Shown here one piece after another: positions 1 to 10,804 of a stretch of DNA of 64,000 nt. The stretch comes from Primulina eburnea. Lineage: Eukaryota; Streptophyta; Magnoliopsida; Lamiales; Gesneriaceae. A model generated the notes under the pieces. The model saw only the letters and a list, made by a program, of their open reading frames with translations. It did no database searches and was not told where the DNA came from. The stretch lies in assembly GCF_022965805.1 (NCBI RefSeq), contig NC_133103.1:45960047-46024046 (forward strand), written 5' to 3'. The stretch's first letter is position 1; each line of letters opens with the position of its first letter. Position numbers and translations under genes: made by a program.

Positions 1-805
1 TAGTGTTACACACCGTGTGCGCTATTGTATTATGCAATATATAAATGTCATGTAATTTTATACGAGATAAGTACATAATTAATCTGAAGTGCCCAAGTTC
101 AATAAATCTTTGTAATTTTTAATGATTACGTAGAGTGAAAATGCTGGGAATGGTAGGAAGTTAGGTCAAATGAGAGCAAGAGTGCAGATGAATCAATCTA
201 GTCTAACATGAAATTTTTTTAAGGTTAAAGTTAAATATGTTTGAGCTGATAAAAATTGCGAGTTTGAATCAAAATGTTTGAATGTATTTGCAAGTATTTC
301 GAGTTATTAATCGAAAATAAATATTTAATGTTTTGAAATTTATTTATTTAATATTTAATTTTATCATGTTAATAAAAATATTAAAATTTGTGAGCAGTTC
401 ATGATAATTTAAATAAAATAATTTGAGCTTGAATCTGAATCAATTAAAAAATTTTTGAACATGTTCGAGTCCGGTCTGAATTTCATAATTGAATATAAAT
501 CAAATATTTAGTGGGTAAACTCGAATTGATTCATTTTATACTTGATTGATTGAGGTGTACTCTGTCATTCTTCAATCTGAAAAGGTTATTTTTCTCGAAA
601 GTTATTAGATTTTAATTAGTTTTCTTGATTTTAAAAGTACAAGTTGAGTCCAGGGAGGCTATGTATTTCTCTTGGTGGGGTAAACCAGTCAATTCGTACG
701 ATTCAGGCCCCATCACAAACCACCACAATTATCAGATCAGTGTCCTCTTTCACTTATCCCCCAACAAAACCCTCAAATCCCTAGACATTGGATCCGATCC
801 GACAA
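1..805. other. AT-rich upstream flank of the F-box gene
   Basis: No gene is recognisable here. The sequence is AT-rich up to about position 620 and becomes mixed and pyrimidine/CA-rich from about 690 to 805, as expected for a promoter-proximal region and 5' leader of the F-box gene that starts at 806. I could not pick a convincing TATA box. The short open frame at 625-858 overlaps the real gene in another frame and has no recognisable content. Confidence 0.5.
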
Positions 806-1351
806 ATGAAACGTCCGCTCGCCGCCGGAGACACCGATTCCTCCGCCTCCGTGGATGAAGACACGAAGAAGAAAATCAGGCCAGAAGGGAAAGAGGAGGA
901 AGAAGGAGGGATGCCGCTAGCAGCAGAAGCCGCGCTGCTAGATGACAACCTGTTGTACGAGGTGCTTAGGCACGTGGACGACGGGCGCAACTTAGCTAAG
1001 GCTTCTTGCGTCAACCGGCAATGGAAGAGGACGGCTCAGGACGAGCGGATCTGGGAGTTGATCTGCACCAGACACTACCATCGCAGCCCGATTCAGCTGC
1101 GAGCTGTCGTTTTAGCCCTCGGTGGATTCCGGCAACTATACTCTAGCCATCTCTGGCCTCTGCTGAAGCCATCTTCTTCAACGTCGCCGGTCACTTCTTC
1201 GTGGCCTTGCATTCCACTCGCTCCGGAACCACAGTCGCAGACTACAGCTACGCCTAAGGCTAGATGGGGAAAGGATGAGGTGAATCTTTCCCTTTCATTG
1301 CTCTCAATTAAGTACTTTGAGAAAATGAGCTTCAACAATCGAAACAAATGA
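806..1351 (+). CDS. GID2: F-box protein GID2/SLEEPY1-like (gibberellin signalling)
   Basis: This encodes a 181-residue protein, the usual size for the GID2/SLY1 family. Members are the F-box subunit of an SCF E3 ubiquitin ligase that marks DELLA repressors for degradation when gibberellin is bound by GID1, acting in the nucleus. Seen in the sequence: an acidic/lysine-rich N-terminus (about residues 1-43), an F-box (about 45-86, with LLDDNLLYEVLRHVD and DERIWELICTRH), a GGF motif region (about 105-123, ALGGFRQLYSSHLWPL) and a C-terminal LSL motif region (about 160-175, LSLSLLSIKYFEKM). A serine/proline-rich linker separates the last two. The ATG at 806 is chosen because family proteins begin MKR; the open frame extends upstream only to a TTG at 788. 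No intron is needed, as usual for this family. The assignment rests on motif recall, not on a search. Confidence 0.93.
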   Translation: MKRPLAAGDTDSSASVDEDTKKKIRPEGKEEEEGGMPLAAEAALLDDNLLYEVLRHVDDGRNLAKASCVNRQWKRTAQDERIWELICTRHYHRSPIQLRAVVLALGGFRQLYSSHLWPLLKPSSSTSPVTSSWPCIPLAPEPQSQTTATPKARWGKDEVNLSLSLLSIKYFEKMSFNNRNK

Positions 1352-1466
1352 TCGATCATGTACTTTGGATTATAATTATGGGGTAATAGTTGCCCTTTGT
1401 AGTGTGTTTAAGTATCTATATTATATGGAATTGTGAATCTGTGGTTACTGATAATTAATCCATCGT

Positions 1467-1591
1467 CCCTTTTTCGCCATCTTGAATTTGAAAAGAGCAG
1501 CAATCTTGGATCTTGATGCACAAACAGAGCCCTTTTTCTTCATCTTGAATTTGAAAGAGCAGCAATCTTGGATCTTGTTTGCACAAGATAG
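1467..1591. repeat. 63-bp tandem duplication downstream of the F-box gene
   Basis: Two adjacent copies (1467-1529 and 1530-1591) share CATCTTGAATTTGAAA and AGCAGCAATCTTGGATCTTG with few differences. They start 115 bases after the stop codon and may be part of the 3'UTR. The short minus-strand ORFs across them look like by-products of the repeat. Confidence 0.85.
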
Positions 1592-1749
1592 CCGCTGCGA
1601 ATTGCTTGCTGTATAGTAATTGCTGCTGTGGAGTTTCATCACATGCAGATATTATCAATAATTCATTCGCCTCTGTGTCTCTCTAGAAATGGAAAACAAA
1701 AAGATGATAATTGAGTTTATCAACAGGTCAAGCTAGAATCTATAAACAC

Positions 1750-2515
1750 TTACAGTGTGTTTGGATTTTTTATATTTTGGATTTGGATTTAGAAGTAGAT
1801 TTGGATTTGAAAATCCATATTTTTGGAATTCTATTTTGAAATTTAAAAATTATATTTAGAATTAATTTCTTGTTTGAAGAAAACAATATTTGAATTTGGA
1901 AATTTAAACTTTTACTAAAATAACTTTAATTATCTTTTACATAAATCAATATTTAAAATATATTATTCATATTATAAAAAAAATTCGAAAAATTAAAATT
2001 AATTTTATCATATATTTCTCTCAATTATATATTTGTGTTATATAAACTAAATAATTTATTATATAACTAATTAACTACTGTTAATGAACACAAAAATGAA
2101 TTATTAAAATAAATAATCAAACTTAAGATCTAAATATTCAAATTTTATTATCTACGAAATAAATTATTTCAAATTAAACTATCAACCATATCTTAATTTT
2201 ATAAATAGAAAAATAAATTATTGTTGATAAAGAATTGTTCAATATTCAGCTTATAACAATATATCTTAAGAATCAAATATGCAAAATAAAAATAAATAAA
2301 TTTGTCATTTAATTTAAGCATGACAACATCTATCTACAGATGATAAAAAGATAATAATTAAAAAAATTTGTTGAGAAGATTTGTTTATAGACAATAAAAT
2401 CCAGTCAAATATGTTAAAATCTCTTAAAATCCAATTCCATTTTTTAAGTTCTAACTAACCAAACGATTAAAACAAAGATTAAAACAAAGATTTTCAAATC
2501 CAAATCCATGTTTGA
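1750..2515. repeat. Candidate non-autonomous DNA element (MITE-like), weak
   Basis: An AT-rich block is bounded on the left by GTGTGTTTGGATT and several TTTGGATTT words, and on the right by their complements (AACCAAACGA, TTTTCAAATCCAAATCC). This gives a loosely inverted arrangement, as in hAT- or Mutator-type miniature elements. The terminal match is imperfect and no target-site duplication was established, so this is only a suggestion. Confidence 0.3.
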
Positions 2516-3184
2516 AAGTCGGTTGGTTGTGGTGGGGAAGCTCACGAGTGTACTTCTATAGCTGAATTTAGTAGTAATAATGTAAAAATTACTGACCAAT
2601 GGTGATTGAAACCCTCATTATTCGGAGATTTTTTCCCCGACGAGAGTGAATATTGGTCAAGTTTTTTCATACAAGCTGGCAATGTTAAACTAACCTTATT
2701 TGTTTACTCAACCTTCGAGGGCTCGGACTAACTTGATCAGTGAGTATACCTTAACCAGATATCTCAGTCCTTATTTCAACACCAGTAATTTGGTACGTTT
2801 AGTACGTGTTTTTAGTTCATACAAACTTTTATTGTCACCTTATTAATTTAAGGAAATAATGGGTGATACTCACTAAAAATTTAGGGTCCGATTCCAATAA
2901 GTGACATTAGTCTAGATGTATTTGATTTGAATTATTAAAATTATCGAGGGATGCATTTCAAATGACATATTTTGGATGTATTTGAAATCTACTTGTTGAA
3001 ATTGCATAACTTGATATGAAGTTTACTTCAATTTTGTCATTCATACAAGTCAAGAAACTTGCTTGGAGTTCCAAAAATAATTTCTATGAATGTCTTCCAT
3101 CAGTGTGCATACTAGAGTGTTCATAAATCGAACCAAAATGTAAAACCAAACCAAATCGTACATTCTGGGATCTTTTTTGACTCA
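2516..3184. other. Intergenic, no gene seen
   Basis: AT-rich sequence with no coding potential or repeat that I can recognise. It forms the left flank of element A and ends in its target-site duplication. Confidence 0.5.
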
Positions 3185-4596
3185 ATCATTGTAGTGCCCA
3201 AATTTAATACACGTATAACCCATGCATTCATTTAATTATTAAATCATTTAAATTAATTTTAAATGAGTTTCGGCGATGCATGATTTATTTAAATGCATTA
3301 TTTTAAATTAATTATGTTTATGCGATGCACGTTAAAACGTTTTTCGAGTTTCATGTTTCAGGCGATTATTCGAAGCGGGATTGAGGAAAAGACCCGGTGA
3401 CGATTTTTGGCAATTTAAAATGTGGTATTTTATTTTAAGTTGAGGATGGAGAAATTTATTAAGTTATCAAGTTTTAATATTTTAAAACATTATTGTGTAT
3501 TTAGATATTCAAGAGTTTGAAACTTTTAAAATTGGTGTGTAATTATTTTAATTGTAGAGTTTGATTAAATTAGTGTGTGTTAACTTTTATTAGTATTTTA
3601 AATAGTCTATTTAGCTAGAGTTTCTCCTAATTAAAACACACACACATGTTACACACACTCACACACACTTACACGTTTTTACACACACTAAACACACACA
3701 CTCACCTTACGTTTCAGATTTTTTTATTTTTAAGAGAGAAAATTCTAGGGTTTTTCTCCCCATAGCAGCCGCCCCCTCCTCTGAACTTTTCCAGCAAGCT
3801 TTGTGAATTTTCTTCAAAGAATTTTAACGTCACAATCGTCCCGGATCAAGCCTCGCTCCATCTCCGCTTCGGTGTCGTCGTACGGTACTTTTAAATATCA
3901 AAAAGGCACGTATAATCTGTTCTTGCTGTGTCGATCAAGTCATATATTGTATTGCATTGTTTTTATGCGTAAAAGTTATGTATGATGATAGTAGTTTAAG
4001 CGGATCATGAATCGGATCAATTGCGAAGGAAAATTTTTAGATCTAAAACTCGTTTTTACTGTTCATGTCAAAACTGCGATTATTCCGTTCATATTTTGGG
4101 AAAACTTTCAACGGCAAAAACGTAGAAATTTTCGATACCTTCGATTTGATATATGATTCGAAATTTTTGGACGAAAAATGAGTGAGTTATGATATTTTCC
4201 GTGCAACTGCGCAAACTGAAATTTAAGAAAATTATGTTATTGATACGTTTCTTGAAGTTTTAAGTTGCAGGTTTCGTTGGAAATCGACGGGCGATTGTTG
4301 CTGCGTACGGGTATGTTAGTAATGATGTTAAGAGTGTTTTTGAGGTTACATTTCATGTCGATAGGCACTCGAGCTAATTGGAAGTCGTAGGAGACAGTTT
4401 GATGTCAATTGCCATATTTTGGGTCGTGGGTGTCGTAGAGCGAACACTGTTGTTTTGAAACGTTTGTACAATTTGGGTTTATGTTATGGTATGCTAGGAT
4501 GAGTCTCGAGGTGTTGGTGCTTGGTCCGTATAATCGAGTCTAGAAGGATAAGCATTGGGTGTTCAGAATTTTCGTAAGTTCGCGATCACAGTGGGT

Positions 4597-4857
4597 ACAC
4601 GGACCCGTACACGGACCCTGACACGGGGTCCGTGCCTTTGTTTTCTCCTCGACGTCTTTTTCCAGTATCTACACGGACCCCTACACGGATGAGGGCACGG
4701 GGTCCGTGCCTTTGGGTTTCACTTATTGTCTTTTTCCAGTGCCTACACGGACCCTCACCCGGACCCTGACACGGGGTCCGTGCCTTTGCTTCCTTTCGGT
4801 GTCTACTTCCAGTACCTACACGGACCCCTACACGGATGTAGGTACGGGGTCCGTGTC
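4597..4857 (+). repeat. Dyad tandem array in LTR A, four units of about 77 bp
   Basis: Each unit carries CACGGACCC followed 6-20 bases later by its complement GGGTCCGTG, separated by T-rich spacers ending in CCAGT. The array is copied in the 3' LTR at about 12212-12472. Whether it acts in DNA (protein binding) or RNA (hairpins) is unknown. Confidence 0.85.
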
Positions 4858-5174
4858 CTTCTATTTTTTGGGAAAAATAATATAGTTTGTTTTGAGGTTG
4901 ATGTCATGATTTAGGGCAAGGATTATCGAGGTCGTGTCATGGGAAATTTTAGAACGTCCTAAGTAATGATCGAACTCGAGAGTAAGTATGATTTCTACGT
5001 TAAGTTATGTGAGTTGAGCATACAAGTTTATGTTAGTATGTTGCAGCAACGGCCCCGATCGAAGCCCAACGAATCCCTCAACGCCAAGTAAGTATGTATG
5101 ACGTGCAATAAAATATGTTAAGTTTTTGAGGTATGCTAAATGTCTTGTGACCAAGTTATGTTAGGATTGGAAAT

Positions 5175-5289
5175 CGTTAAATTATGAACGGGGACCAATC
5201 CGCCCGTTAAATTATGAACGGGTTAGATCGTGGTTGTGAAGCGTTAAATTATGAACGTGGATCAACTGGCCTGTTAAATTATGAACAGG
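5175..5289 (+). repeat. Four repeated hairpins with TTAAATTATGAAC core in LTR A
   Basis: Inverted arms flank a constant AAATTATG loop at 5175-5190 (CGTT/AACG), 5203-5222 (CCCGTT/AACGGG), 5242-5257 (CGTT/AACG) and 5270-5289 (CCTGTT/AACAGG). The last two long-armed copies differ by a paired C-G to T-A change. The 3' LTR copy is at 12790-12904. Confidence 0.85.
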
Positions 5290-5918
5290 GATCTTATGTA
5301 TGCGGCAGTGGATACGTCCATGTCAGCCCAGTACTGTGGTATAGTCTGATCAAGCTCTTTTACGTTATGGGTCACTTGCTTTGAAACATCCTCTACGCAA
5401 AAATGATGACGTTATTTATGTTTACGTATGCAGTATGTTTATGAAAGTTTGAGTTATGGCACGTCGAAGTATGTATGTACGTATGTTCAAGTTTTAATGC
5501 GCAAGTTCAAGTTTCAATTATGTATGTCCTATTTTAAAGTTGCATGCGATCTTATTATGTAGTACTCGTTATTCCAGTTTATACGTGTTGAGTCTTTAGA
5601 CTCACTAGACTTGATCGATGCAGGTGACTATGTTGAGGAGACGGGAGGTGATGACCAAGGGGCAGGCTTGGGCTGAGTGGCAGGCTAAACCCGAGGACCG
5701 CAAGTTTATGTTTATGCAAATTTTTAAAATACTCTGATGTTTTGATTTGAACGTGAGACGTTTTGAGACAGTTTATTTTAGCAAAATTTTATTGGTAACG
5801 GATGATTGTGAGATTTATTTTTATGAATGTTGAGTGACGACCGTATGAATGTTTTATTTAAGAAAATTTTTAATTTTTCCGCAAATTTTAAGTAGTGTAA
5901 AATACGGTTCGTTACAGT

Positions 5919-5930
5919 TGGTATCAGAGC
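5919..5930 (+). promoter_or_regulatory. Element A primer binding site (tRNA-iMet)
   Basis: TGGTATCAGAGC begins two bases after the LTR end. It is complementary to the 3' end of plant initiator methionine tRNA, the primer used by most chromoviruses. Confidence 0.9.
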
Positions 5931-6151
5931 CAGGTTCTTGTAAAGGGTTACGCCTACTGCCAGTCGCAAGAAGCTCTCGAAGTCACACCTCAAGTCTGTA
6001 AGTTTTAAAGTTTTGAGTTACGCTATGTACTATGCATTAGATCATGATTTCAGCATGTTTATGTTTTAAAGTTCAAATTTTGTGCATCTTATGATATTGG
6101 TATTATATTCATGCATGTTGGGTTTACGTGTTGGGTAATTGTTGGAACAGT

Positions 6152-9100
6152 ATGCCTCCTAGACGTATGGTTAACCAGGAAGATAGGACTGAGGACAGGG
6201 AGCACCGAGAGGAGGAAAGAGCCAATCCTCCACCTCCACCACCACATCCAGATATGCAGGCGCAGATGCTTGCAGGCATGACGCAGTTCTTCGCGCAGTT
6301 TGCGAGGAACCAGACTGCTGTAGGCCCCGAGGAGAGGCCTAGACCTGAGGCGGTATATGAGAGGTTCCGGAGGATGAGTCCGAAGGAGTTTGCGGGTACC
6401 ACTGACCCGATGATAGCTGAAGGGTGGATCAAGTCCATCGAAGTGATTTTCGACTTTATGGAGCTGGCGGATGCTGATAGGGTACGTTGTGCCATTTTCT
6501 TATTAACTGGAGACGCCAGGCTATGGTGGGAGAGTGCGTCAGTGGCAGTCAATTTACAGGTGCTGCCTTGGAATGGTTTTAAGGAGGTGTTCTACTCCAA
6601 GTACTTCACTGAGGAAGTACGAACCCGACTCACCAACGAGTTCATGACGCTGCGGCAAGGAGATAGTAGCGTGGCAGAGTTTGTGAGAAAGTTTGAGCGG
6701 GGGTGTCACTTCGTGCCCCTCATTGCGAATGATGCCCAAGCAAAGTTGAGGCATTTTCTGAATGGTCTGCGGCCGATCCTACGCCGTGACGTCCGAGTAG
6801 CTGGTCCCACTTCTTATGCAGTCGCCGTGTCCCGAGCTTTGGCGGCAGAGCAGGACCAGCGAGATATTGAGTCTGACAGGCAGGGCAAGAGGCCCTATCA
6901 GGCTCCACCGCAGCCTCACCATCAGCAGCAGAATCAGCGACCCCACTTTAAGAAACCGTATCCGGGGCCGCCAGCGAAGAAGCGTTATCATGGACCACCA
7001 AAGGGCAAGGGTCCAGTTCAGCAGCAAGGGACGCCTCAGAAGCCCGTTGCCTTCCCCGTGTGTCCTAAATGCAATCGTCAGCACCCGGGACAGTGCTTGT
7101 ATGGATCTGGCAGGTGCTTCAAGTGTGGAGCTACAGATCATATGCTGAAGGAGTGCCCGCAGTGGAAGCAGCCAACCCAGGGCAGGGTATTTGCCATGCA
7201 TGCACAGGAGGCGGACCCAGACACCACTTTACTTACCGGTAAACTTTTCTACCTAAGTTCAGTACTATTTGATTTGCATGTGGAAGTTTACTTGGGATAA
7301 GTAGGATGCTAGTATTGTTTGAGTATATTTGGGTTACTATCTTGTTAGTGTCTTGGGGTATAAGTTGTGTTGTGCTAACGCTTCTCAGGGAATATTTTCA
7401 TAAAGAGATTAGCTACGACTGCACTGATAGATTATGGAGCCACACACTCCTTCATATCAGAGACGTTTGCCAATCATTTAGACCTCAAGTCCATTGGCCT
7501 AGACGTGAATTTTCCGGTAGTGGTCCCATCAGGGGAAGAGCTGTTAGCTACCAGTGTGGTCAGAGATATCGACCTAGAACTGCATGGCCACCTAGTGTAT
7601 GCAGATTTAATCATATTGCCGATGCCAGAATTCGACATTATCTTGGGCATGGACTGGTTGACTAAGAATAGAGTTCTGATAGATTTTCAGAAGAGGTCAG
7701 TTTTAGTTAGACCGCCGGGCATGGAGCAATTTCTTTTTGAGCCAGCCAGATGGAGAAGCTTTTCTCGCATGATTTCATGCATGCAGGCGAGAAGTTTGAT
7801 CTCCAAGGGATGTCAGGCCTTTTTGGCTAGTATTATTTCAGCGCCTGACGTGCCCACTCCATCTCTGTCAGAGGTACCTGTAGTCGAAGAATTTCCAGAC
7901 GTCTTTCCTGATGACGTCACCGGCCTTCCACCAGAGAGAGAGGTGGGATTTGCAATCGATTTCGTGCCAGGCACAGCGCCAATCTCTAAGGCGCCATACA
8001 GGTTAGCTCCAGCTGAGATGTTAGAGCTCAAGCAGCAGATTCAAGAGCTCCTCGACAAAGGCTTTATCCGCCCCAGTTTCTCACCGTGGGGCGCACCAGT
8101 GCTCTTTGTGAAGAAGAAGGATGAGAGCATGAGGTTGTGCATCGATTACCGTGAACTAAACAAGGTAACGATTAAGAACAAATACCCGTTGCCTAGAATC
8201 GAAGACTTGTTCGATCAGTTGCAGGGAGCTACCGTGTTCTCTAAGATAGATCTTCGATCAGGGTATCATCAGCTTAAAGTTAAGGATGCAGATGTTCATA
8301 AGACAGCTTTCAGGACCAGATACGGGCATTACGAGTTCTTAGTAATGCCGTTTGGATTGACCAACGCTCCAGCAATTTTCATGGATCTCATGAACCGAGT
8401 ATTTCAGCCGTTCCTCGATCAATTCGTCATAGTATTCATTGACGACATTCTTATTTACTCGAAGAGCCATGAGGAGCACAACCAGCATTTGAGGACAGTT
8501 TTGCAGACCTTGCAGAGTCGCAAGTTATTTGCGAAGTTCAGTAAGTGTGAATTTTGGCTGCAGAAAGTTGTATTTTTGGGGCATATAGTATCCAGCAGTG
8601 GTATTGAGGTGGACCCATCGAAGGTGGCAGCTGTTAAAGAATGGGTTGAGCCAAAGAACGCATCTGAAATCCGCAGCTTTTTGGGTTTAGCAGGCTATTA
8701 CCGTAAGTTTATTAAGGGATTTTCGTCCATAGCAGTGCCGCTCACCTCACTAACCAAGAAAAATGCAAAGTTTGTGTGGAGCAAGGAATGTCAGAAGAGC
8801 TTCGACACCTTGAAGCAAGCTCTTATTTCAGCGCCAGTGCTAACCATGCCGACAGGGCAAGGCGAGTTTGTGCTTTATACCGATGCATCTAAGCTCGGAT
8901 TAGGCGCAGTGTTGATGCAGCAAGGTCGGGTCATAGCTTATGCTTCCAGACAGTTAAAGGTGCATGAGAAGAACTACCCGACTCACGATTTGGAATTAGC
9001 CGCCGTTGTCTTTGCATTGAAAATTTGGAGACACTACCTATACGGCGAGAAATGCCAGATTTTCACCGACCACAAGAGTCTCAAATATTTCTTCACGCAG

Positions 9101-10768
9101 AAAGAGTTGAATATGAGACAGAGACGGTGGTTAGAACTTGTGAAAGATTACGACTGCGAGATTAGCTACCATCCGGGAAAAGCTAATGTTGTCACAGACG
9201 CCTTGAGCAGAAAAGTGGCAGTGGTAGCTCAGTTGACAGCTCAGAGACCACTACAGTCGGAGATTCAGAAGTTTGGTCTAGAGATTTATCGTGATGGCAA
9301 GGCTCCTAGGCTGTCTAATCTGACAGTCAAATCTGATTTGCTAGACCGAATCCGAGCAGGTCAGTCTTCAGATGAGCAGTTACAGAAATGGAGACTGAAA
9401 GACGAAGCCAAGGGCAGTGTGCTGTACACAGTTTCAGACGGCATTGTGAGATACAGAGGTAGAATGTGGGTGCCTAGTGTTGGTTCGATCAGACAGGATA
9501 TTTTGACAGAGGCACACGCATCTCCGTATTCCATTCACCCAGGAGGCACCAAGATGTACAAAGACCTTCAGTTATTGTATTGGTGGCCAGGGATGAAGCG
9601 AGACATCCGTAGGTTCGTATCAGAATGTCTCACTTGTCAGCAAGTAAAAGCTGAACATCAGAGACCAGCAGGGTTGGTAAAGTCACTCCCCATCCCCGAG
9701 TGGAAGTGGGAGAACATTACTATGGATTTTGTTGTTGGGTTGCCGAGATCAGTCAGAGGATCAAATTCTATTTGGGTTATAGTGGACCGACTCACTAAAT
9801 CAGCGCATTTCCTGCCAGTGAAGACGACTTTCTCCATGACCCAGTATGCGGATCTTTATATCCAGGAGATCGTCCGGTTGCATGGTTTCCCAGTCTCTAT
9901 TGTGTCCGACAGGGACCCGAGGTTTACATCGTCCTTCTGGAAGAGCTTACATGCAGCCATGGGGACGAAGTTGCTTTTCAGTACAGCGTTTCACCCGCAG
10001 ACAGATGGCCAGTCTGAGCGAGTGATTCAAGTTTTAGAGGACTTGCTAAGGGCGTGCATGATTGATTTTCAAGGAACTTGGGAGTCTAGACTACCTCTAG
10101 TGGAGTTCACATACAACAACAGCTTCCAAGCATCTATTGGTATGGCTCCCTATGAGGCGTTGTACGGGAGGAGGTGCAGATCACCAGTTCATTGGGATGA
10201 AGTTGGTGAGAGGACAGAACTTGGCCCAGAAATAGTTCAGCAGACTGCAGACGTGGTGGTCAAGATTCGGGACAGAATGAAGACCGCCCAGAGCCGTCAG
10301 AAGAGTTATGCTGATAAGAGGAGGAGAGATCTCGAATTTTCAGTGGGTGATCACGTTTTCGTCAAGATAGCACCTATGAAGGGTGTTATGAGATTTGGAA
10401 AGAGAGGCAAGTTGAGTCCGAGGTTTATTGGACCGTTTGAGATCTTGGACAGAGTTGGGACGCTAGCGTATCGTGTAGCCCTTCCGCCGAATCTGGCCGG
10501 GGTGCACAATGTGTTCCATGTCTCGATGCTAAGAAAATATTTGGCTAATCCTTCTCATGTTCTGAGTTATGAGCCACTGCAGTTGACTCCAGACCTGTCT
10601 TACGAGGAGAAACCAGTCCAAATCCTAGACAGACAGGAGCGCAGACTTCGGAACAAGACGACCAAGTTGGTCAAAGTTCAATGGCTGAATCAATCGGTGG
10701 AAGAAGCCACTTGGGAATCAGAGGCCGACATGAGACTTCGCTACCCGGAGTTATTCGGTAAGACTTAG
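6152..10768 (+). CDS. Element A gag-pol polyprotein (putatively spliced)
   Basis: The ATG at 6152 (MPPRRMVNQ) gives a gag with a retrotransposon-gag domain and a CCHC zinc knuckle near its end ([14 protein letters not shown]). Protease, RT (FIDDIL at about 8435), RNase H (YTDAS, about 8877), integrase (HPGG..., CLTCQQ zinc finger; D,D,E in [13 protein letters not shown] and DGQSERV) and a chromodomain-like tail (EEATWE) follow, ending at TAG 10766-10768. All parts are in one frame, but 7239-7388 carries five stops in that frame and is bounded by GT and AG. Removing it leaves an uninterrupted frame. The protease catalytic triplet reads D-Y-G at 7430-7438 where D-T/S-G is expected, so this copy may be protease-dead despite its youth. 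It makes the virus-like particle proteins and enzymes for copy-and-paste transposition. Confidence 0.9.
7239..7388 (+). other. Candidate spliceosomal intron between gag and protease of element A
   Basis: A 150-nt segment begins GTAAAC after exon bases ACCG and ends TTCTCAG before GGAAT. It is a multiple of three but contains in-frame TAA/TAG at about 7298, 7310, 7346, 7361 and 7376. The gag frame is open before it and the protease frame is open after it. A CTAAC at 7375-7379 could be a branch site but is unusually close to the acceptor. Elements B and C have continuous coding at the same place, so this piece is extra or has been lost elsewhere. Confidence 0.75.
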
Positions 10769-10790
10769 TTTCGAGGACGAAATTTTTATA

Positions 10791-10804
10791 AGTGGGGGAG
10801 GAAC
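10791..10804 (+). promoter_or_regulatory. Element A polypurine tract
   Basis: AGTGGGGGAGGAAC lies directly before the 3' LTR, where plus-strand DNA synthesis is primed. The upstream TTTCGAGGACGAAAT is a common run between pol and the tract in this clade; B, C and A all have a version. Confidence 0.9.

Larger units (their letters stand above)
3190..5916 (+). repeat. Element A 5' LTR (2727 bp)
   Basis: Begins TGTAGTGCCC and ends CGTTACA, matching the 3' LTR along its whole length. A CA-rich microsatellite (about 3635-3710) precedes a leader-like stretch with TAGGGTTTTTCTCC (about 3747), which may be near the transcription start. Further in are a four-unit dyad array (4597-4857), four TTAAATTATGAAC hairpins (5175-5289) and the TGAGTC/GACTCA hairpin (5589-5604). 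Small ORFs inside the LTR are not supported as genes. Confidence 0.95.

Noticed and set aside
3803..4914. Small ORFs identical at 3803/11418 and 4726/12341
   Set aside because: They are in the two LTRs of element A, so identity reflects LTR duplication, not a conserved gene.
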